Source of the DNA: Burkholderiales bacterium
GTDB taxonomy: Bacteria; Pseudomonadota; Gammaproteobacteria; Burkholderiales; Burkholderiaceae_C
Length of the DNA stretch: 64,000 bases
Direction: 5' to 3'
Assembly: GCA_016191525.1 (NCBI GenBank)
Contig: JACPOK010000006.1
Coordinates: 46,986 to 110,985 of the forward strand
Both the position numbers and the translations under genes were made by a program. Shown here one piece after another: positions 8,407 to 17,166 of this stretch (positions within the stretch are counted from its first letter, which is position 1; each line of letters opens with the position of its first letter). A model generated the notes under the pieces. The model worked only from the letters and a program-made list of their open reading frames with translations, was not told where the DNA came from and ran no database searches.

Positions 8407-9417
8407 TCAGAACACCTGCAGGCTGACCCAGTACGCGATCGCCGCCACGAAGGCGCTGGCGGGGATGGTGAAGATCCAGGCCCAGACAATGTTGCCGGCC
8501 ACGCCCCAGCGCACGGCGCTGGCGCGCTGGGTGGAGCCGACACCGACGATGGCGCCGGTGATGGTGTGGGTGGTCGATACCGGGATGCCCAGCGCGGTGG
8601 CCAGGAACAGCGTCATGGCGCCGCCGGTTTCAGCGCAGAAGCCGCCGACCGGTTTCAGCTTGGTGATCTTCTGGCCCATGGTCTTGACGATGCGCCAGCC
8701 GCCGAACATGGTGCCGGCGGCAATGGCCATGTAGCAGCTGATGATCACCCAGGTGGGCGGCAGCTTGTCGGCGGTGGACACGTAGCCCGTGGCGATCAGC
8801 AGCAGCCAGATGATGCCGATGGTTTTTTGCGCGTCGTTGCCGCCGTGGCCCAGGCTGTAGGCGCCGGCCGAAACCAGCTGCAGGCGGCGGAACCAGCTGT
8901 CCACCCGCGACGGCGTGGCGCGGCGGAAGATCCACGACACCAGCACCACCATCAGCGAGCCCAGCAAGAATCCCAGCAGCGGCGACACGAAGATGAACAG
9001 CACCGTTTTCCAGATGCCGGCGGCGATCAGCGAGCCCGCGCCCGCCTTGGCGATGACGGCGCCCACGATGCCGCCGATCAGCGCATGCGACGAGCTGCTG
9101 GGGATGCCGTAGTACCAGGTCACGAGGTTCCAGGTGCTCGCGCCCACCAGAGCGCCGAATACCACGTGGATATCGACCACCCCCGGCTGGACGATGCCCT
9201 TGCCGATGGTGGCCGCCACGCTGAGGTGGAAGATGAAGATCGCCAGCAGGTTGAAGAATGCCGCGAACACCACCGCCGTGGTGGGCTTGAGAACACCGGT
9301 GGAAACCACGGTGGCGATGGAATTCGCCGCGTCGTGGAAGCCGTTCATGAAGTCGAATGCCAGGGCCAGCGCCACCAGCATGACAACCACCCAGAGGGAG
9401 GCCTGTGCCGTATCCAT
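8407..9417 (-). CDS. pit: PiT-family inorganic phosphate transporter
   Basis: 336 residues, about ten membrane helices, with the duplicated PiT signature: DFMNGFHDAANSIA near the N-terminus and LGHGGNDAQKTIGI in the second half. It imports phosphate as a metal-phosphate complex or with H+. It lies 20 nt downstream of a DUF47 gene, the standard arrangement in which the PhoU-like partner regulates the transporter. ATG 9417 opens MDTAQASLWVVVM; a longer upstream frame overlaps the DUF47 gene and is not used. Confidence 0.93.
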   Translation of the reverse strand: MDTAQASLWVVVMLVALALAFDFMNGFHDAANSIATVVSTGVLKPTTAVVFAAFFNLLAIFIFHLSVAATIGKGIVQPGVVDIHVVFGALVGASTWNLVTWYYGIPSSSSHALIGGIVGAVIAKAGAGSLIAAGIWKTVLFIFVSPLLGFLLGSLMVVLVSWIFRRATPSRVDSWFRRLQLVSAGAYSLGHGGNDAQKTIGIIWLLLIATGYVSTADKLPPTWVIISCYMAIAAGTMFGGWRIVKTMGQKITKLKPVGGFCAETGGAMTLFLATALGIPVSTTHTITGAIVGVGSTQRASAVRWGVAGNIVWAWIFTIPASAFVAAIAYWVSLQVF

Positions 9418-9437
9418 TGCCTTGCCGTGCCCGTGCT

Positions 9438-10082
9438 TTACGAGTTCTCGAGGATGATGCCCTCGATCACGTTGGCCACGTCCTCGCACTTGTCGGTGAT
9501 GGTCTCCAGCAGCTCGTAGATGGCCTTCATCTTCAGCACCTCGCGCACGTCCGGCTCCTCGCGGAACAGGCGGCTCATGGCCGAGCGCATCACGCGGTCG
9601 GCGTCCGATTCGAGCCGGTCGATTTCCTCGCAGGTCTTCAGGGCCGCCTCGGCGGTGGCCGGGTCGGCGATCTTGCTGAGCAGGCCCACGGCATCCTTGA
9701 GGCGCTCGCAGCACTTCACCGCCAGGTCCGTCAGGCGGGTGATTTCCTCGTTGACCTTGCGCACGTCGTACAGCGCCATCGTCTCGGCCGAATCCTGGAT
9801 CAGGTCGGCCACGTCGTCCATGGTGTTGATCAGCGTGTGGATCTGGTCACGGTCGATCGGCGTGATAAACGTCTTGTGGATCATCCGGTTCACGTCATGC
9901 GTGACACGGTCGGCGGCCCGCTCGGCGTTGTCCACGTCGCGGTTGTACTGCTCCCGCAGGTGCGGGTCGCTGTAGTTGGCCACCAGCTGCGAGAACGCGC
10001 GCGCCGCCTCGACGATGCGCTCTGCATGCTGGTTGAACATCTCGAAGAAATTGCCTTCGCGCGGCAGCAGCTTGCCAAACAT
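9438..10082 (-). CDS. DUF47 (PhoU-like) Pit accessory protein
   Basis: 214 residues, all-helical, starting MFGKLLPREGNFFEMFNQHAE, the hallmark of the DUF47/TIGR00153 family. Conserved acidic/His clusters (HDVNRMIHKTFITPIDRDQ and TMDDVADLIQD) are metal-binding features shared with PhoU. Members are cotranscribed with pit genes and are thought to modulate phosphate uptake. AGGAG lies 9 nt before ATG 10082. Confidence 0.93.
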   Translation of the reverse strand: MFGKLLPREGNFFEMFNQHAERIVEAARAFSQLVANYSDPHLREQYNRDVDNAERAADRVTHDVNRMIHKTFITPIDRDQIHTLINTMDDVADLIQDSAETMALYDVRKVNEEITRLTDLAVKCCERLKDAVGLLSKIADPATAEAALKTCEEIDRLESDADRVMRSAMSRLFREEPDVREVLKMKAIYELLETITDKCEDVANVIEGIILENS

Positions 10083-10156
10083 CGTGGCTCCTGGAAGGGT
10101 ACGGGGAATGCGGGGATTCGGGGACTGCGGCGAGTGTACCGTGCGGCCCCGGGCGC

Positions 10157-10525
10157 TCAGGCGTTGCGGAATATGAAATAGGCCGCGCCCACCATGCACA
10201 GCGCCGCCCACAGGTAGTCCAGCTTCAGGGGCTCGTCCAGGTAGAAAACGGCAAAGGGCACGAAAACCCCCAGCGTGATCACTTCCTGCATGATCTTGAG
10301 CTGGCCCACGGAAAAGCCCGCCTGCTGGAAACCGATGCGGTTGGCCGGCACCTGCAGCAGGTACTCGGCCAGGGCGATGCCCCAGCTCACCAGCGCGGCG
10401 ATGTACCAGGGCGCCGTAGCCAGGTTTTTCAGGTGGCCGTACCAAGCCATGGTCATGAACAGGTTGGATGCGATCAGCAGAACGATGGTCTGCAGCGACA
10501 GCGGAATGGATTGAAGAATGCTCAT
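10157..10525 (-). CDS. DMT-superfamily membrane protein, DUF486
   Basis: 122 residues with four predicted membrane helices and the DUF486 signature LLIASNLFMTMAWYGHLK, then IALAEYLLQVPANRIG and LKIMQEVITL. Family members look like half-size drug/metabolite transporters; no substrate is established. Its start overlaps that of the divergent pseudouridine synthase gene by a few bases. Confidence 0.88.
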   Translation of the reverse strand: MSILQSIPLSLQTIVLLIASNLFMTMAWYGHLKNLATAPWYIAALVSWGIALAEYLLQVPANRIGFQQAGFSVGQLKIMQEVITLGVFVPFAVFYLDEPLKLDYLWAALCMVGAAYFIFRNA

Positions 10526-11189
10526 GCCCGGATTATCCGGAGACGCGCCGCTCAACGTGGTGCATGCCGATGCGCAACTGCTGGTGCTGGACAAGCCGGC
10601 GGGCCTGCTGAGCGTGCCCGGCCGCGGGCCCGACAAGCAGGATTGTCTGTCGGCGCGGGTGCAGGCGGAATATCCCGACGCGCTGGTCGTGCACCGGCTG
10701 GACATGGCCACCTCCGGGCTGATCGTCATGGCGCGCGGCGCGCAGGCGCAGCGCCAGCTCAGCCGTGCTTTCGAACAGCGCCAGGTCGCCAAGCGCTATG
10801 AGGCGGTCGCCGCCGGGTTGCTGCAGCCGCCGGAGTTACCCGACGGCTGGGGCGTGATCGACCTGCCGCTCGTCATCGATTGGCCCAACCGCCCGCTGCG
10901 CATCGTCGACGCCGAACACGGCCAGCCCAGCACCACCCGCTGGCGGGTGATTTCCCATGACACGCAGGCCGGCACCACCCGGCTGGAGCTGGAGCCGGTG
11001 ACCGGCCGCTCGCACCAGTTGCGGGTGCACCTGAAGGCACTGGGCCATCCCTTGCTGGGCGATGCGCTGTACGCACCGCCCGCCGTGCGCGACGCGGCGC
11101 CCCGGCTGCTGCTGCATGCCCGCATGCTGGCGCTGGACCACCCCTCGACCGGGGAGCGGCTGGAACTTCACAGCCCCACCCCCTTCTAA
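10518..11189 (+). CDS. RluA-family pseudouridine synthase
   Basis: 223 residues. The catalytic motif HRLDMATSGLIV places the nucleophilic Asp at about residue 62, and the C-terminal GRSHQLRVHLKALGHPLLGDALY box is typical of RluA/RluC/RluD. The short length without an S4 domain fits RluA-type enzymes that act on 23S rRNA U746 and tRNA U32, but the exact target is uncertain. ATG 10518 and ATG 10524 are both possible starts, and both overlap the start of the divergent DUF486 gene. Confidence 0.88.
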   Translation: MLMPGLSGDAPLNVVHADAQLLVLDKPAGLLSVPGRGPDKQDCLSARVQAEYPDALVVHRLDMATSGLIVMARGAQAQRQLSRAFEQRQVAKRYEAVAAGLLQPPELPDGWGVIDLPLVIDWPNRPLRIVDAEHGQPSTTRWRVISHDTQAGTTRLELEPVTGRSHQLRVHLKALGHPLLGDALYAPPAVRDAAPRLLLHARMLALDHPSTGERLELHSPTPF

Positions 11190-11197
11190 AAGGCACC

Positions 11198-11815
11198 ATG
11201 AACACGCTGCGCCGCCGCTCGCTCAACGCCGCCCTGGCGGCCCTGCCCTTTGTATGGACCGGCACCCGCGCCCAGCCCGCCGCGCCCCGGCGCGCCACGC
11301 CCTCGCAGACCGAAGGGCCGTTCTACCCGGTGGCCTTCCCCAAAGACTCCGACTACGACCTGCTGCGCAACGGCGCCCTCAACTACACCCGTGGCCAGCC
11401 GGCCTGGGTGGAAGGCACGGTGAGCGACCTGCAGGGCAAACCGCTGGCCGGCGCGCAGGTGGAAATCTGGCAGTGCGACGAGGCCGGCCACTACCACCAC
11501 CCCGGCGACAGCGGCAAGGCCGACCCGGCCTTCCAGGGCTATGGCCGCGTCACCGTGGGCACGGATGGCGGCTACCGCTTCCGCACCATCCGGCCCGTGG
11601 CCTACAGCGGCCGCTCGCCGCACATCCACGTCAAGGTGCGCATGGGCAGCCGCGAACTGCTCACCACCCAGATGTACGTGGCCGGCGACCCCGGCAACGC
11701 CCGCGATTTCGTCTGGCGCAACCTGCCGCCCGAGGCCCGCGAGTCAGTCACCGTTCAGTTTGCGAACGGCAGCGACGGCCAGAACGCGCGCTTTCCCATC
11801 GTCGTCGCCCTCTAG
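11198..11815 (+). CDS. Exported intradiol-dioxygenase-like protein
   Basis: 205 residues with an N-terminal Arg-rich, hydrophobic leader (MNTLRRRSLNAALAALPFVW, ending near an Ala-Gln site), suggesting export, possibly by Tat. The body matches the protocatechuate 3,4-dioxygenase fold: TEGPFYP, the beta-sandwich GKPLAGAQVEIWQCDEAGHY, and the iron-ligand region PVAYSGRSPHIHVKV with a Tyr and the HxH pair. Cytoplasmic intradiol dioxygenases open catechol rings; the exported relatives have no agreed substrate. It follows the pseudouridine synthase gene by 8 nt. Confidence 0.82.
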   Translation: MNTLRRRSLNAALAALPFVWTGTRAQPAAPRRATPSQTEGPFYPVAFPKDSDYDLLRNGALNYTRGQPAWVEGTVSDLQGKPLAGAQVEIWQCDEAGHYHHPGDSGKADPAFQGYGRVTVGTDGGYRFRTIRPVAYSGRSPHIHVKVRMGSRELLTTQMYVAGDPGNARDFVWRNLPPEARESVTVQFANGSDGQNARFPIVVAL

Positions 11816-11843
11816 ACGAGCCCGCCGCCGCTACGATGGCGGC

Positions 11844-12608
11844 ATGACCCAACACCTCACCATCCTCACCGGCGCCTCGCGCGGCATGGGCCTTGCCATG
11901 GCCGAGCAGCTCGTCGCCGCCGGCCATCACCTGCTGTGCATTTCGCGCAAGTCCAATGACTCGCTCGCCGCGCTGGCCGCGGCCAAGGGAGTCAGCTGCG
12001 AGCAGTGGCCGCAGGACCTGTCCCGCGCCGAAAGCGCCGCCGCCAAACTCGACACCTGGCTGGCCGTGCGCGGGGGCGCGGGCCTGGCCTCGGTCACGCT
12101 GATCAACAACGCCGGGCTGATGCCGCCCGTCGCCCCGCTGGAGGGCATCGCCGCCCGCGACCTGGCCGACGCGCTGCGCGTCAACCTGGAGGCGCCGATG
12201 CTGCTCACCGGCGCCTTCCTGCGCGTGACCGCCAGCTGGAAGGCGCAGCGTAAGGTGCTCAACATCTCCTCGGGCCTGGGCCGCCGCCCCATGGCTTCGC
12301 AGGCGGCCTATTGCGCCGCCAAGGCCGGCATGGACCACTTCACGCGCTGCGTGGCGCTGGAAGAAGCCGGCCGGCCCAACGGCGCGAAGCTGTGCTCGCT
12401 GGCGCCCGGCGTGATCGACACCGACATGCAGGTGCAGCTGCGCGGCGCAGACGCATCGCAGTTTCCCGACCGGGCCAATTTCATCGCCCTGAAGGACAAG
12501 GGCGGGCTGGATTCCCCGCAGCAGGCGGCGGCCAGGGTGCTGGCTTTCCTGGCGCGCGCCGATTTCGGCGCCAACCCCGTAGCGGACGTGCGTGACCCGG
12601 TACAGTAA
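11844..12608 (+). CDS. Short-chain dehydrogenase/reductase
   Basis: 254 residues with a classical Rossmann fold: TGASRGMG cofactor loop, NNAG, the catalytic Ser in NISSGLG, and YCAAK (Tyr and Lys). The overall shape resembles sepiapterin-reductase-type SDRs, but no substrate can be assigned. No clear Shine-Dalgarno precedes ATG 11844. It lies upstream of bktB on the same strand with a 38-bp gap. Confidence 0.85.
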   Translation: MTQHLTILTGASRGMGLAMAEQLVAAGHHLLCISRKSNDSLAALAAAKGVSCEQWPQDLSRAESAAAKLDTWLAVRGGAGLASVTLINNAGLMPPVAPLEGIAARDLADALRVNLEAPMLLTGAFLRVTASWKAQRKVLNISSGLGRRPMASQAAYCAAKAGMDHFTRCVALEEAGRPNGAKLCSLAPGVIDTDMQVQLRGADASQFPDRANFIALKDKGGLDSPQQAAARVLAFLARADFGANPVADVRDPVQ

Positions 12609-12646
12609 GCGGCCTTTGAATAAAAACACATAACAGGAGCCTTGCC

Positions 12647-13831
12647 ATGAACCGGGAAGTCGTCGTCGTGAGCGCGGTGCGCACCGCCATTGGCACTTTT
12701 GGCGGAAGCCTGAAGGACATTCCGCCCACCGAGCTGGGCGCGCTGGTGGTGCGCGAATCGCTGGCCCGCGCCAGCGTCGCCGGAACCGACGTCGGCCATG
12801 TGGTGTTCGGCCACGTCGTCAACACCGAACCGAAAGACATGTACCTGTCGCGCGTGGCGGCCATCAACGGCGGCTGCGCCGAAGGCACGCCGGCCTTCAA
12901 CGTGAACCGGCTGTGCGGCTCGGGCCTGCAGGCCATCGTGTCGGCTGCGCAGACCATCGCGCTGGGCGACTGCGAGATCGCCATCGGCGGCGGCGCGGAA
13001 AACATGAGCCGCGCGCCCTACGCCAACATGAACGCGCGCTGGGGCATCCGCATGGGCGACGCCAAGCTGGTGGACATGCTCACCGGCGCGCTGCACGACC
13101 CCTTCCACAACATCCACATGGGCGTGACGGCCGAGAACATCGCGGCCAAGTGGGGCATCAGCCGCGACGAGCAGGACAAGCTGGCCGTGGAAAGCCACAA
13201 CCGCGCCGAGCGCGCCACCGCCGCCGGCTACTTCAAGGAGCAGATTGTCCCGGTGAAGATCAAGGGCAGGAAGGGCGACACGCTGTTCGACACCGACGAG
13301 CATTTCCGCACCGGCGTCAAGCTGGAAGACATGTCCAGGCTCAAGCCGGTGTTCGCCAAGGAGGCGGGCACGGTGACGGCGGGCAACGCGTCGGGCATCA
13401 ACGATGCGGCGGCTGCGGTGGTGCTGATGGAGCGCAGCGTGGCCATGCGCCGGGGCCTGAAACCCCTGGCCCGCCTGGTGGCCTATGCCCACGCCGGCGT
13501 GGACCCCAAATACATGGGCGTGGGCCCGGTGCCCGCCACCCGCAAGGCGCTGCAGAAGGCCAGGCTCACGGTCAAGGACCTGGACGTGATCGAAGCCAAC
13601 GAAGCCTTCGCCGCGCAAGCCTGCGCCGTCACCCGCGACCTGGAGCTGGACCCGGCCAAGGTCAACCCCAACGGCTCCGGAATTTCGCTGGGCCACCCGA
13701 TCGGCGCCACCGGCGCGCTGATCACGGTGAAGGCGCTGCACGAGCTCAACCGCATCGGCGGGCGCTACGCACTGGTCACCATGTGCATAGGCGGCGGCCA
13801 GGGCATCGCCGCCATCTTCGAGCGGGTCTGA
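12647..13831 (+). CDS. bktB: Beta-ketothiolase (acetyl-CoA acyltransferase)
   Basis: 394 residues. The sequence closely resembles, from memory, Cupriavidus BktB: N-terminal REVVVVSAVRTAIGTFGGSL, nucleophile Cys90 in NRLCGSGLQ, His350 in GHPIGATG and Cys380 in CIGGGQG. BktB condenses acyl-CoA with acetyl-CoA (including propionyl-CoA) for polyhydroxyalkanoate synthesis, or runs in reverse in beta-oxidation. No phaB or phaC is nearby, so the pathway role is inferred. A GGAG precedes the ATG, and a hairpin terminator follows about 60 bp after the stop. Confidence 0.9.
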   Translation: MNREVVVVSAVRTAIGTFGGSLKDIPPTELGALVVRESLARASVAGTDVGHVVFGHVVNTEPKDMYLSRVAAINGGCAEGTPAFNVNRLCGSGLQAIVSAAQTIALGDCEIAIGGGAENMSRAPYANMNARWGIRMGDAKLVDMLTGALHDPFHNIHMGVTAENIAAKWGISRDEQDKLAVESHNRAERATAAGYFKEQIVPVKIKGRKGDTLFDTDEHFRTGVKLEDMSRLKPVFAKEAGTVTAGNASGINDAAAAVVLMERSVAMRRGLKPLARLVAYAHAGVDPKYMGVGPVPATRKALQKARLTVKDLDVIEANEAFAAQACAVTRDLELDPAKVNPNGSGISLGHPIGATGALITVKALHELNRIGGRYALVTMCIGGGQGIAAIFERV

Positions 13832-13893
13832 CAGGCTGGCGGGCCCGGGAAGCCGGGCAGGCCGTTCGGGCAATTCGCGGGATCCTGCCGGTC

Positions 13894-13923
13894 CTCTCGA
13901 CCGCAGGGTCGGGAGAAATTTTT
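13894..13923 (+). terminator. Rho-independent terminator after bktB
   Basis: CTCTCGACC (13894-13902) pairs with GGTCGGGAG (13907-13915), nine pairs with one G-T, around a GCAG loop, followed by AAATTTTT. Confidence 0.75.
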
Positions 13924-14007
13924 GCCGCCGCGCGAACCGAAACCCGCGAAAGCGCCCTCTTATCTGGCGAGCGGGTCGTTCTGCTTGCCAAACCAAAGGA
14001 AACTGCC

Positions 14008-14217
14008 ATGTTCTACGTGAAGAATCTTCCCCGCTGGGAGCGAATGATGCGCGCCGTCGCGGGCGTCGCCATGATCCTGTGCGGTTTGCTGGGGCTTCAA
14101 GGGCTGGCGATCGGTTACGCAATCGCCGGCGTCGGCGCCGTCACCTTGCTCACCGGCTTTTTCGGCTTCTGCCCCATGTGCGCCCTGGCCGGCCGCCACC
14201 TCGACTCAGGGAAATAG
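14008..14217 (+). CDS. DUF2892-type small membrane protein
   Basis: 69 residues: MFYVKNLPRWERMMRAVAGV, a hydrophobic hairpin, then TGFFGFCPMCALAG. This is the DUF2892 (YgaP membrane-domain-like) architecture, two helices with a CPxC motif at the end. GGA lies 7 nt before the ATG. It directly precedes an ECF sigma gene, and a second protein with the same layout follows that gene. The role is unknown; the Cys pair could bind metal or form a redox disulfide. Confidence 0.8.
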   Translation: MFYVKNLPRWERMMRAVAGVAMILCGLLGLQGLAIGYAIAGVGAVTLLTGFFGFCPMCALAGRHLDSGK

Positions 14218-14226
14218 AGCCCGCGC

Positions 14227-14763
14227 ATGTACACGCCGAAATACGACCTGGCGCTGGTCGAAGCAGCCCGCGGCGGCAACGAGGATGCCATTCTGGCGTT
14301 ACTGGCCATTGCGCAGCCGGACATACGCCGCTATGCGCGGCGCAGTTGCAATACATCCGACGATGTGGACGACGTCGTGCAGGAGACGCTGTGGTTGCTG
14401 TACCGCCGCGTCGGTTCGCTGCGCGCGCTGGCATCCCTGTCGGGCTGGCTTCTGGCCATCGTGCGCCGGGAGTGCCTGCGGATGGCGTCCCGGGTGACGG
14501 GCAAGTCCGTCGGCCTGGACGATGCGTTGCACGACCCGGCGAACGAGGACCGGCTGGGGCGTTTGCCGCAGGACGAACTTCGAATCGACGTCTCCCGTGC
14601 CATCCAGTCGCTGCCCGAACACTATCGGGAGGTGGTCCTGCTGCGCGATGTCGAGGAAATGACAGTCGATGAAATAGCCGCCGCGCTCGGCCTCACCCGC
14701 GAGAGCGTCAAGGGGCGGCTGAACCGGGCTCGCGCCCAGCTGCGCGAATACCTGTCGAAATGA
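14227..14763 (+). CDS. ECF-type RNA polymerase sigma factor
   Basis: 178 residues. Region 2 (DDVDDVVQETLWLLYRRVGSL) binds the -10 element; region 4 (LPEHYREVVLLRDVEEMTVDEIA, then LTRESVKGRLNRARAQLREYL) is the -35 binding helix-turn-helix. There is no region 1.1 or 3. No anti-sigma gene is adjacent; instead it is flanked at 9-10 nt by two small CPxC membrane-protein genes on the same strand, one of which may play that role. The regulon is unknown. Confidence 0.9.
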   Translation: MYTPKYDLALVEAARGGNEDAILALLAIAQPDIRRYARRSCNTSDDVDDVVQETLWLLYRRVGSLRALASLSGWLLAIVRRECLRMASRVTGKSVGLDDALHDPANEDRLGRLPQDELRIDVSRAIQSLPEHYREVVLLRDVEEMTVDEIAAALGLTRESVKGRLNRARAQLREYLSK

Positions 14764-14773
14764 GAAGGCAACC

Positions 14774-15046
14774 ATGAACCCACGCCCTGATCGCCCCGCA
14801 AAGACGATGTTTGCCAGCAATGGCCTGGTCGAACACCTGGCGCGAGGCGTCATCGGGCTGGCCGCATTGGCATGCGCCATATCGATTTCGGCCACGCATC
14901 CGGCCTATTCGCTGGCGCTGGGCGGCATATCGCTTTTGGCGTTCCGCGGCTGTCCCATCTGCTGGACCATTGGCCTGGTCGAGACAGCCTATCGTCGATT
15001 GACGCACCGTCAGCCCGGCGCGCCCTGGAAATTGCCCGCGCGGTAA
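14774..15046 (+). CDS. Small membrane protein with CPxC motif
   Basis: 90 residues. A polar N-terminus (NPRPDRPAKTMFASNG) is followed by two hydrophobic segments and FRGCPICWTIGLVETAYRR. Layout and motif parallel the 69-residue DUF2892 protein on the other side of the sigma gene. AAGGCAACC precedes the ATG. Its last 37 bp overlap the end of the convergent dioxygenase gene. Function unknown; a role in sensing or controlling the sigma factor is only inferred from position. Confidence 0.7.
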   Translation: MNPRPDRPAKTMFASNGLVEHLARGVIGLAALACAISISATHPAYSLALGGISLLAFRGCPICWTIGLVETAYRRLTHRQPGAPWKLPAR

Positions 15047-15744
15047 GTCAGCACCAGCGTGTCGCGGTGCGCGCCCGCAGCCAGCGGCTGGATGGGCGTG
15101 GACTCATGGATCACGCGCTCGTCGTCCAGCAGCAGCAGGCTCCAGGGCTCGGTCAGCGTGAAGCGCTGGCCGGCCGGGCCCTCGGCTTCGAACACCCGTG
15201 TTTCGCCGCCCTTGATGCCTTCACGGCCCACCAGGAACACCGCCACCACGTCCACGCCATCGCGGTGCGCGCCTTCCGGCGTGGGCCGGCCGATGCCATC
15301 GGTCGTATCGATGCGGAACTGGTGCGCCTCCACATACCAGGGCCTGGGGCCCTTGAGCTGCGAGCTCACATCGGCCAGCGCGGCCAGTAGCTTTACCCAG
15401 GCGGGCGCCTCAACGGCGGCCTGCTCCATCGGCTCGAACCAGCGCTCCATGCCGCCGTGCAGCGCGTTGTATTCCACCGGCTGCCAGTGGGCGCGGTGCG
15501 GCGCCTGCGTGAGCGCGCCGCCGTCCGCGACAAAGCACGAATGCCGCCGGCGCCGGTAGTGGCCGCCGTCCTTGAGGTGGGCATCCGGGGGCAGGTCTTC
15601 CCAGCCCGCGCGCAGCGCATTCAGCTCCGCCAGCTCGCAGCCCGCCAGCGCGCAGACGCCTTGCGGGCTGAGCACGGCGTAGCCCTGTTTCTTGAGCAGC
15701 GGAATCAGTTCGCCGGGCGCGGCGAAAGGCGGTGTCATCAGCAT
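15010..15744 (-). CDS. 2OG-Fe(II) dioxygenase family protein
   Basis: 244 residues. The iron-binding facial triad is visible as HRDGVD (His and Asp) and the distal His in ERVIHESTPI, with a downstream Arg in AHRDTLVLTYR for 2-oxoglutarate. The RxHxxFV-like start (RRRRHSCFV) and the PEGAHRDG segment fit the 2OG-Fe_Oxy_2 (PF10014) group, some members of which hydroxylate free amino acids. Substrate unknown. A second ATG lies 2 codons inside the chosen start. Confidence 0.78.
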   Translation of the reverse strand: MLMTPPFAAPGELIPLLKKQGYAVLSPQGVCALAGCELAELNALRAGWEDLPPDAHLKDGGHYRRRRHSCFVADGGALTQAPHRAHWQPVEYNALHGGMERWFEPMEQAAVEAPAWVKLLAALADVSSQLKGPRPWYVEAHQFRIDTTDGIGRPTPEGAHRDGVDVVAVFLVGREGIKGGETRVFEAEGPAGQRFTLTEPWSLLLLDDERVIHESTPIQPLAAGAHRDTLVLTYRAGNFQGAPG

Positions 15745-15780
15745 GGGCCGAGCTTATCGCAAGGCTTCGCCGCACACCGG

Positions 15781-17157
15781 CTAAAGGGGCTTGAGCTTTC
15801 CTAATATCGTGGGCAGGAATTCGGTCACCGTGGGGTGCACCGGCAGCGCGTCCTTGATCACCTTGTAGCTGGCGCCCGCGGCCATGAAGTTGCTGATCAC
15901 CTGGATGATCTCGTCGCCGTTGATGCCCAGGAAGGTGGCGCCGACAAAGCGTTCCGATTCCGCGTCCACCAGCAGCTTGATCAGGCCCGTGGTCTCGCTT
16001 TCTTCCTTGGCGCGGCTGACGTTCTTCATGTCGAAGGTGGCCATCAGGGTCTTGCGGCCCGAGGCCCGCGCCTCGGCTTCCGACAAACCCACGCGGCCCA
16101 GCGGCGGGTCGGTGAACATGGCGTAGGCCATGATGCGGTCGTCCGCCGAGCGGTGCCCGCCATCGTGGTTGGCCAGCGCGATCTCATGGTCGTGGTAGCT
16201 GGTGTGGGTGAAGGCCCCGCGCTTGTTGATGTCGCCCAGCGCCCAGACGCCGGGCACATTGGTTTCCAGCCGCGCGTTGGTTGGCACATAGCCGCGCGCA
16301 TCCATCTCCACACCCACGGCCGCGAGATTGAGCTTTTCGGTATTCGGCAGGCGGCCGGTGGCCACCAGCAGGTGCGAGCCTTCGACGCGCTGGCCGCCCA
16401 CCTGCACCGCGATGCCGTCGCCGGCTTTTTCCACGCGCGTGACGGGCTGGCCCGCCAGCACCCTGACGCCTTCTTCAGCGAGGAAAGCGGCGATGCACTC
16501 CGACACCTCCACGTCTTCACGGCTGGTGATGCGCGCACCGGTTTCCACCACCGTCACCTCGCAGCCCAGGCGGCGGAAGATCTGGCCCATCTCCAGCCCG
16601 ATGTAGCTGCCGCCGATGATCACCAGGTGGCGCGGCCGGGTGCGCAGTTTCAGCAGGCTGATGTTGTCCAGGTAAGGCACCTCATCGATGCCCGGAATGG
16701 GCGGGATGAAGGCGCGGGTGCCGGTGTTGAGGTAGACGCGCTGCGCCCGCACCGGCTGCTCGCCGGCCAGCAGGTCAAAGCCGCCGGCCGGGTGGCCCGC
16801 GAATGAGCCCCAGGCCCGCAGCACCGTGATGTTGGGCTGCCCCGCCATCCAGCTTTCCAGCCCGCCGCGCGCTGTGTCCACGCGCTGCTGCATGCGGTTC
16901 ATGGCGGCCGCGAAGTCCACCTCCACGCCACCCACATGCACGCCGAATTCCGCCGCGCGCCGCGCCATGTGCGCCACGCGCGCGCTCTTGCGCAGCGTCT
17001 TGGTGGGCGTGCAGCCCGCGTTGACGCACGAGCCGCCAAGCTGCACGGCCTCGATCAGCGCGACTTTTTCCCCGCGGGTGGCCAGTGCCACGGCCAGCGC
17101 GGGCGCGGCTTGCCCCGAGCCGATGATTGCCGCATCGACTTGAATGACCTCTTTCAT
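15781..17157 (-). CDS. FAD-dependent pyridine nucleotide-disulfide oxidoreductase (mercuric-reductase-like)
   Basis: 458 residues. FAD loop AAIIGSGQAAPALAVAL; redox disulfide C44/C49 in GGSCVNAGCTPTK; NAD(P) loop VIIGGSYIGLEMGQIF; second FAD box NVPGVWALGDIN; C-terminal HPTVTE with the catalytic His-Glu. It lacks the N-terminal HMA domain and terminal Cys pair of MerA, so mercury reduction is unlikely. It could be a dihydrolipoamide-dehydrogenase-like or soluble transhydrogenase-like enzyme. It lies 9 nt downstream of the DUF427 gene, in the egt gene group. Confidence 0.85.
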   Translation of the reverse strand: MKEVIQVDAAIIGSGQAAPALAVALATRGEKVALIEAVQLGGSCVNAGCTPTKTLRKSARVAHMARRAAEFGVHVGGVEVDFAAAMNRMQQRVDTARGGLESWMAGQPNITVLRAWGSFAGHPAGGFDLLAGEQPVRAQRVYLNTGTRAFIPPIPGIDEVPYLDNISLLKLRTRPRHLVIIGGSYIGLEMGQIFRRLGCEVTVVETGARITSREDVEVSECIAAFLAEEGVRVLAGQPVTRVEKAGDGIAVQVGGQRVEGSHLLVATGRLPNTEKLNLAAVGVEMDARGYVPTNARLETNVPGVWALGDINKRGAFTHTSYHDHEIALANHDGGHRSADDRIMAYAMFTDPPLGRVGLSEAEARASGRKTLMATFDMKNVSRAKEESETTGLIKLLVDAESERFVGATFLGINGDEIIQVISNFMAAGASYKVIKDALPVHPTVTEFLPTILGKLKPL

Positions 17158-17166
17158 GGTGCCCTC

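Noticed and set aside
13924..14007. ECF-type promoter (GAACC ... TCTTATC) before the DUF2892 gene
   Set aside because: The 19-bp spacing is too long and the -10 is not distinctive; no second copy in the window to compare.
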